Assembly: GCA_019095985.1 (NCBI GenBank)
Contig: CM032663.1
Location: forward strand, 18,699,649 to 18,763,648
DNA: 64,000 nucleotides
Direction of reading: 5' to 3'
Origin: Streblospio benedicti
Taxonomy: Eukaryota > Annelida > Polychaeta > Spionida > Spionidae
Each line of letters begins with the position of its first letter. Position 1 is the first letter of the stretch. The position numbers and the translations under genes were made by a program. Below, piece after piece: positions 56,839 through 64,000 of this stretch. The notes under the pieces were generated by a model that ran no database searches, was not told the DNA's origin, and saw only the letters and a list, made by a program, of their open reading frames with translations.

Positions 56839-57345
56839 CTTCACATACATAGGCTACCAACATTCAATTTGAGATGTCAATTACTAGTGTACATGTAATT
56901 TAAAAAAAATAATAACATCATTACAATTGCAAATAATAAATACAATAACATATAAATTCTAAAATCCATCTTCTATCATTCAAATTTTCTCTTTAATTAG
57001 TCTCCCAGAAAATACAGATTTTGACAAATTACAACTATCATTACTATTGTTATAACATTATGTGCTCCACCCCAAAGTGCATACCCCAATACAACCATTT
57101 AAAAGCATGTCCTCCATAAAAACAATAATTTATTTCAATTTATTAGCAAAAGTCTCCTTTTTTGGTAGCTTCACTATCTGTTGGTAGCATCAGTAAATTC
57201 ACATTTTAGGATGTCCAGGTGTGGTGGTATTTTAAGAGTTGTTCACCTAATGTTGCAGCGGGTTATTTCCTGAAAGAAGAAGGCTACAAGTTACTGCAAG
57301 GCCAAGGTCAATATAATATCCGATCACTTCTAATACTAAATATCA
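56839..57345. repeat. 500-bp direct repeat, copy 1
   Basis: Runs from CATAGGCTACCAACATTC to CGATCACTTCTAATACTAAA and matches 62178-62680 in the same orientation with scattered indels. Its left end coincides with the gap. No coding function recognised. Confidence 0.85.
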
Positions 57346-58934
57346 CGTCAGCTGCTGTTCTGCTCTTTTTTAAAAAACATGAACTGCAGCCAGCCAGTGG
57401 ATATACTTACTATTTGCGGAGTGTAGCTCCTGTTTGTGAGAAATTGACTCTATTTTCATGCGAATGAATCACTGGTGCAACATTTATAACCATTATACAG
57501 GACAGTCTACAATTTACAACCAAAACGTGATTAACCCAACAGTATTCAAAATCTTACCCCTGCGCCTCGTTTTCATAGTGATTTCTATGTGGATGACGGG
57601 GGGTGCGTTGTGCTTTCAATGTGGAGGACGGTAGTAAATTAACGCTCAGACAGGTGGTTGCGTTGTGATTTCAATGCTGAAGTCAGCAGTTAACACTCAG
57701 GACGCAATGTAAATTGATATTCACCGAGATTTCCATTGGATTTCCATTTCTTTCATGTGAATTAACTCCTATTATGTTTTGTCTTCTTTATTGGAAATAA
57801 TTGTTGTGAAATTGGGTCGACATTCCACTACAACATATTCCCGTTTGTCGGTGATATTCAACCAAGGAGAGTATTCTGAGCAGTGTAAGGTATGCTTTGT
57901 AATGTTTCACTGTTTGATTTTAACACATAGTTAATGTTTATTGTTTGCTGAAGTTTTTTATAGCAAAATAATGATTGGTGATATGGCCTAAATCTTGCTT
58001 TTGAATTATGAATTGCCTGTATTTAAGTGCGTGAAAATCATGTGATGGAACCTTAACCTAACGTATTCGCCTTTGAGTGTTTTCATCGTTGGTGGTTTGG
58101 TCGACTGCCCCAGCCACAGATATTTGGTTAGATGGAACCTATATTCGGTTACAAATCCTGATTATTGGTGAGAGACAATGAATTTTATTGGTGACTGGTG
58201 ATTTAGAAAAAAATGTTTGTGATTGAATTTTCATCAAGGCTATATATCCCCCTCTTTGTTATGGGAGAGTACCAGGAGTCCATGTATATCACAATTATTT
58301 TTACAAACAAAAACCTTTGCATTTTTAACACATGAGTCACCACTCCCGGATTTCTGCACTAACCCTCGATTTAACAGAGATACAGACCTATAGCTTGACT
58401 TTGTTAGTTGAATTTTGAAAAGGAGACCGCTGGCTCGAAATGCGAATAAATTTAGTGAAATAGTTTACTTTTTCATTTGTTATTTGATTACAAAGCATCT
58501 GGATAGAAAATCACAAATATAATATAGAAGGTATTGTTTTACTACAGACACTTTACTTTCACAGATGGATAGTGGTAATAGGTGGTGGGGAGATGCTGGT
58601 TAAAGTGGCCATCGTTGGTTTCCACGTCTTGATCACTCACACGGCCGCCTTTACAAGTCCATGTTGTTCATATCATGGCTAGATATAACGATGACAAGTG
58701 GTTGATGTGGGGAAAAGAATTGATTAATTAATTAATTAATTAACACCTATACTGTGTCATTTGTCAATGTCAAAATACATAAAGTTACTGGTGTCTGCAC
58801 CCAATCAAAACAGCTCATATGATATGAGTATGCAAACTTATATCATAGCCATCCATGTTGGTTGTGTCTGTGTGGGCAAGCAGTTGGTTATAATCAAACT
58901 CCAGGTAAACTCCAGGTAATAACAATTATGTATT
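57346..58934. other. Intergenic, upstream of ankyrin gene
   Basis: No exon recognised. Contains a (TTAA)n tract at about 58722-58743. Any promoter or non-coding first exon of the ankyrin gene would fall here, since the exon at 59252 follows an acceptor-like TACTGCAG. Confidence 0.4.
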
Positions 58935-59167
58935 CAGGGTCAGGATTAGGTAGAAAAGTGCTACTCGTCAGCAGGACAAGTAGCCTTGAAATATCTTCTC
59001 GTCCTACAAAAAATCTACTCGTTCTCCTTACACAAAGCTCTATATTTGTATGCCAAATTGACCAGAATTGCTACTCGTCAAAAAGACGAGTTGCTAAAAC
59101 ATTCTACTCGTCCTCTACACGTTTTTACCAGTCAATACGAACGGACGAGTGGCTAATCCTGACCCTG
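58935..59167. mobile_element. MITE, 233 bp, CAGGG termini
   Basis: Terminal inverted repeats of about 15 bases: CAGGGTCAGGATTAG at the left and its complement ending CCTGACCCTG at the right. TGTATT directly flanks both ends as a 6-base duplication. CAGGG termini recall hAT elements, but a hAT duplication should be 8 bases, so the superfamily is uncertain. Inside, a CTACTCGTC-like motif recurs on both strands. Confidence 0.8.
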
Positions 59168-59271
59168 TGTATTTATATAAGTTATTGGCGCTTTGTGTTC
59201 TACCATGAGAAAAATACTGATTATTTACTTACTCCATGATCTATACTGCAGACCGCACCCAGCCAGTCGTC

Positions 59272-60380
59272 ATGGCACTCGGTCAAGATGAGGGGACGAA
59301 ATCCTACGTCGGAAATAAGAAGACTGCCGAGCAGTTTCGCTCTGCTGCCCATGCTGGAGACGTGGGCCGATTGGAGGAACTGCTGGCCGCCGACCCCGGC
59401 CTGGTGTGGGCTACAGACAGTGATGGCGACACAGCTGTGCACGCGGCGGCATACTACGGTCACACGGAAGTGGTCAGCCGGCTACTGGCCGCCGACCCTG
59501 GCCTGGCGCAGGCCACGGACCACAAAGGCTGGAAAGCTGTGCACGAGGCGGCAAAGCGCGGTCACACGGACCTGGTCCAACTGCTGCTAGACACCGCGCC
59601 TGAGCTGCTGCACGCGGAGAATAAGGAGGGACAGCAGCCCATGCACCTCGCAGTGTGGGGAGGAGATGCAGGCGTGCTGGGTAGGTGGTGGGATTACAGG
59701 GTGTGGGGAGGGTGGATGCAGGGTGATGTTAGCAAATACTATAGCATAGTGTGTGATGAGCAGTTTGGGTAATGAAGAAGGGATATTGCTGTTTTTATTG
59801 TTGTACATCTTAACTTATGATTGTTATATGTTTATGGTGTTATGTTATTGATAATTATTTCATTGTTAGACATGGTCTACTATGTGTACATATGCACCAA
59901 TTCGGGGTTCTTCAATCTATCAATAGTAAAAAATTGATAGATGTTACCTTGCTACAGCAAGATGCTAATTGTATTACCCGTATGAAAGAACGTCGTAAAT
60001 GAATAAGCAAAATAAAGTTACATCACTAAATGGAGTAATAAAGACCCGCGTGTCTGTGGTTTATTCTGCCAGGTGTGTTGATTGAGAGTGGGGCCCACGT
60101 GGATGCGCAAGACAAGTACGGCCGCACGCCGCTACACTGGGCGGCAGTGTCTTACAGCGAGGCGTGCGTCCGTGCGCTGCTTGCCGCGGGTGCCCGTGTG
60201 GACGTGGAGGAAGAGGACGGCAAGACGCCGCTACACCTGGCGGCAGGGTGCAACAGCGAGGCATGCGCCTGTGCGCTGCTGGCCTCTAACGCTCCTATAG
60301 ACGCAAAGGACAAGTGTGGCAGGACGGCGAGAGATGTGGCTGAGGAGGAGTCATACAGGGAAATCGTGGCTCTGCTGGAG
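59272..60380 (+). CDS. Ankyrin-repeat protein, N-terminal two exons
   Basis: Exon 1 (59272-59680) and exon 2 (60073-60380) join in frame across GTAGGT and CTGCCAG. Seven ankyrin repeats fill residues about 20-238: the early ones are less regular (TAVHAAAYYGHTEVVSRLLA, KAVHEAAKRGHTDLVQLLLD), the later ones canonical (GRTPLHWAA, GKTPLHLAA), and the last decays to GRTARDVAEE. Both exons are far more GC-rich than their flanks. The start follows a possible acceptor at 59251, so earlier exons are possible. At 60380 GAG|GTGACAG is a donor; without splicing, translation would go on to 60458 with a hydrophobic tail. The partner exon was not found in the window. Ankyrin stacks mediate protein binding; the specific role is unknown. 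Confidence 0.85.
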
Positions 60381-60458
60381 GTGACAGATTTATTCATTTA
60401 TTGCACTAATGTTCTATGTGTGTTTTTTCTCTTATATATTACTGTTATATTACTGTAA

Positions 60459-62177
60459 TTACTAAAAAATGTAATAATTTTGCTACCCGCAAGGGTCCAT
60501 GATTAAACTTATTCTATTCTGTTCTATTCTATTCTACACACCAATATTGATTGTTTTTAGTTTTGTCACTTATGAAAAGTTCATCATATGGCAACACTCA
60601 CAAATATTCCTCTCTACTGACGACTTACTCTAGCACAGTGAAGCTGATAGAGTGAGCAATAGTGATATAGGCAGCAATGTCAATAACAACGTGATCACAA
60701 CACAACTCAACTAAAAACCATTTATTTGTAAAAGATATACAATTATAAAATACACAAGATGAAATAAATGATAAGACTAGGAGAATCCCCGTGTACACTG
60801 CCCATGTTGCCGACAGCGTAACACAAACACCATACCTAGCTAGGCTTGGAGTCTGTTGACATGTCTTTAAACTATAGAGCTACAGTAACATTTTCAGTGA
60901 TCTTCCTTCTTTCTTTTTGATTTTTTCATTTGATTTATTTCGTTTATCACAGGCATGTTAATTACAAAGTAAATAAAATATTACAAATAGGTAAAAAATT
61001 TAAATAGAAGTAAAATTGAATAGAGATATACAAATATACATGTAATAAAAAAATGAACCATGTGACAAAGAGCACTAAAAAGATATCTAGACCTAGATGA
61101 CACCAAACAGGGTGTGGCATTTAATGCTACAAATAATGCATCTTTCATCTGAAAAGTTGAATGTATCATCTAGACCTAGATGAGTCATCTTTCATCTGAA
61201 AAGTTGGTCTCTCTGGAGACGCCTTTCATTCAGCCATAAGGAAAAAGGTGCGCTCTATATAGACTGTGCTGCCCCTGGCGGCATCAAATTTCAACCAATC
61301 AGAGTTCACGTTCGTTTTGCAACGAACAACAAAGCACACATGGCTCATGCATATTCATGAGGACTGCTTAAATATAACTTTAAACTTGTATGCTTATCAA
61401 TCGATGTAGATCTAGAAATGCATTCTTTATGTTCAGAAATGGTTAACATTAATGTTATTAAGAACATCATAGACTAAACTATAACTCACAAATCAAAGAC
61501 AAATATCGGCATTGATCAGTTGTCAAAGATTTCATCTCGAGGATTTCACAGACACTTCATACACTTGTATGTCAAGAATATCCTACAATGCACACAAATC
61601 ACATTGCCTCTGCTTTCCTAAATGCTTTAGTATTAATCCTGTGTGATAATTAGCGTTGAACTTTCATTGAAACTTAATGGTCCAAATTTTGTATATGTAT
61701 CTTTGCATTGATGGTTAAGACGCTTCATTTCATTTTATGAATCCAGTTAATTTGTTTTTAAATATTTCTGGTTCAAAATTAACTTTAAATTGCACTAATT
61801 TTGACTGCAAAACTTTGTATTTGTAAATGTTTATGTATTTTTATATATCATGTTATTTCTTGATTTAATGAAATCATCTTCTGTTGAGTATGCTATTATC
61901 CTTAAACTTCAAATTTTGATATTTTCAATTTGTTAATAAAGATATATTAAATATTTATATACATATATTTTTTATTGCTTAAATACATTGTACAAGATAA
62001 TACATATGGGTATGTGTGTTCGTATTTTAAAGGTTACGTTACCTTTCCATTTTCTAAATTGTAAATTTCAAAAGAAATGTTCTTCTGTAATTACTATGCT
62101 CGATAAGCACATGCTGGAAAGGATGTACTAAATTTATTCATGAAGCTTCACAGTACACTAACTATATAATCGATCCA
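60459..62177. other. Intergenic, no gene recognised
   Basis: AT-rich DNA. A piece at about 60925-61010 starting GATTTATTTCGTTTATCACA resembles a dispersed repeat phrase also near 23515. Two copies of ATCTTTCATCTGAAAAGTTG (61140, 61187) form a short direct repeat. No exon for the ankyrin gene was identified. Confidence 0.4.
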
Positions 62178-62680
62178 AGCTTCATACATAGGCTACCAAC
62201 ATTCCAATTTGAGATGTCAAATTACTAAGTGTGCATGTAATTTAAAAAATAATAATAACATCATTACAATTGCAAATAATAAATACAATAACATATAAAT
62301 TCTAAAATCCCATCTTCTATCATTCAAATTTTCTCTTTAATTAGTCTCCCAGAAACTACAGATTTTGACAAATTACAACTATCATTACTATTGTTATACA
62401 TTATGTGCTCCACCCCAAAATTGCATACCCCAATACAACTGTTGCATGTCTTCCTAAAACAATAATTTATTTCGATTTGTGCCAGAATCTCCTTTTTGGT
62501 GACTTCCATATCTGTTGGTAGCATCCAGTAAGTGCATTTTATGAGTGTCAGTGTGGTGGTATTTTAAGAATTTGTTCACCTAATGTTGCAGCAGGTTATT
62601 TCCTGAAAGAAGAGGCTACAAGGATTTACTGCAAGGCCAAAGGTCAATATAATATCCGATCACTTCTAATACTAAATATA
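62178..62680. repeat. 500-bp direct repeat, copy 2
   Basis: Partner of 56839-57345. Both copies stop matching right after ACTTCTAATACTAAATAT, giving a sharp right boundary. Confidence 0.85.
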
Positions 62681-63234
62681 GACGGTGCAATTTACATGGC
62701 CGTGACGTCATTCGGGATAGTTGATTCCCTTTAGTTATACATATATAAAGACCAAGATCGTTGAAATGCCCTGTGTGATGGACGGGTGACTCAGAGACAA
62801 AATGTCAATTCTTTCGAAGTTTCTCTTTAAGTCTTTACACTAGCCCTACTTTTTCAGAGCTAATCCTTGTATGATGGATTCAAGAGGAACTGGTACGTCT
62901 GATTATTGGCAGATGTTGGGCTATTATTTATTTTGTAGTTCATCATCCATAGTTAGATCTAGTGAGTTCAATTTGGACTACTGCAACAGTGCCCACTTCA
63001 CACCCGCAATGTAGCCCGTAGTAGGGGTGGGGGCTCAAAGCATATATGTATTCTCATTTTTTAATATCAATTTAATATGCATAAAACCCTTGATGATTTA
63101 ACAAACAAAATTAGAATTGACATTGTAGGTGAGTTTGGATATTTGTTCATATTTCATCTTGTTGGCGTTGAGTTTAACATGCATGGTACTTTTAGTACAT
63201 TCAGAACCAAGTAGACTTATTCAGTCTTTGACTT
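62681..63234. other. Intergenic, no gene recognised
   Basis: AT-rich, no recognisable exon or repeat. Confidence 0.4.
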
Positions 63235-63335
63235 GGCCTGGGGAGGGACCTCGACCTCTGGGTCGACTGCGCCGCTTAGCGACTAGCCAACAAAGCCAGC
63301 GCTATACCAACTACGCCACATCCACAAGGCTAAAA
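63235..63335 (-). mobile_element. tRNA-like SINE head
   Basis: Minus strand reads GTGGCGTAGTTGGTATAGCG (box A-like) and later AGAGGTCGAGGTCCCTCC (box B-like). The spacing is that of a tRNA with a variable insertion, and the acceptor stem does not pair well, so a SINE or tRNA pseudogene is more likely than a functional tRNA. ACTAGCCAACAAAG from its middle recurs at about 63540. Confidence 0.55.
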
Positions 63336-63339
63336 ACCT

Positions 63340-64000
63340 TTGCTTCAATGACGTATTGATACCCATTACTAGCTCTGATGTCATGTCTTCGTCCAACGTA
63401 TGTCCATGATGGTTAAGTATCTCCTTTATAGTACTGAGTGAGAGTCTAGTGAGTATTGTTGTGGAAGATGATGTTGATATGAAGGTAGTAGGGTTATAGT
63501 TGAGGTTTAACATGCATGGCATGGTAATGGGCTCAAACGACTAGCCAACAAAGACTTACCAATTCAGCCTTTTGTTTGCCATTTGTTCTGGCCAAGTGCA
63601 TTCATCATTGGGACTGGCTTTAGAGCTCCCATCGACGTCCGTCCATCCATAATCTTCGTAGATAAAATCTGGTTGCACAGAGCTACATGGTTTTTTTGAC
63701 AATAATTGTGGCAAGAGCAGCATGCTAGGGATTTTAACTGTAATGACTTATTTTGCAAAAATCTGTGAACTCTCATACTGGCAATATAATCTTAATTTGC
63801 TCCACTATATACCATTGAAAGTAATCATTTGGATCCGTTGAGTAAAATCGGCGTGACAGTTATTGTAGACTCTCCTAAAGCTTCTATTGCAAATCAGAAA
63901 TATCTGTTGATAATGCTTAAAACAGTTAATGTAACATAATTCAAAATATTGTACTTCAGCCTACATTTTGGCCTCTCAGAAAAATTGAGCAGCTCGTGTG
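63340..64000. other. Intergenic, no gene recognised
   Basis: No exon, RNA gene or clear element identified. A 70-codon minus-strand frame at 63564-63776 has no family resemblance. Confidence 0.4.

Overview
This is eukaryotic, animal DNA. Genes are split by GT-AG introns, intergenic DNA is AT-rich, and the window carries LINEs, a Penelope-like element, MITEs, tRNA-derived SINEs and long microsatellites. The protein families (secreted DNase I, rhodopsin-type peptide GPCR, death domain plus SH2 adaptor, ankyrin protein) and the RTE, CR1-like and Penelope-like elements fit a bilaterian invertebrate. I cannot name the species from sequence alone. Three gaps of exactly 100 N (16956-17055, 40183-40282, 56739-56838) are scaffold joins. 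Near-identical blocks differing largely by homopolymer indels suggest a long-read draft with unresolved haplotypes.

Layout. 1-1315: no gene seen. 1316-7795 and 7796-14105: a head-to-tail duplicated unit of about 6.4 kb, each holding a copy of the last exon of a DNase I gene and part of a Penelope-like element. 12772-16250: a minus-strand DNase I gene whose last intron holds the Penelope-like element, itself split by a PIF/Harbinger-type MITE; the last exon of a second DNase I gene lies just upstream. 17.25-17.6 kb: a YqaJ-like exonuclease fragment. 18.4-23.8 kb: an eight-exon plus-strand gene for a 602-residue death domain-linker-SH2 adaptor, in which every splice phase closes. 24-29.1 kb: the last two exons of a minus-strand GPCR with an RTE LINE in their intron. 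29.1-40.2 kb: a zinc-finger-like ORF, LINE remnants including a long intact CR1/Jockey-type RT ORF, and a small membrane-protein gene. 40.28-48.2 kb: a second copy of 21.5-29.1 kb that starts on the first base after a gap. 48.2-52.3 kb: GPCR exons 6 to 1. 54-57 kb: SINEs and repeats. 59.27-60.38 kb: an ankyrin-repeat gene. 60.4-64 kb: repeats and no clear gene.

The most interesting item is the death domain plus SH2 adaptor. It joins a death-fold module to a phosphotyrosine reader through a long Ser/Thr-rich linker that itself carries YxxM and YxxL motifs. That suggests, by inference only, a link between death-fold or Toll-like receptor complexes and tyrosine-kinase signalling. The main caution is that both large duplications may be haplotype-assembly artefacts, so the copies should not be counted as paralogues without read-depth evidence.
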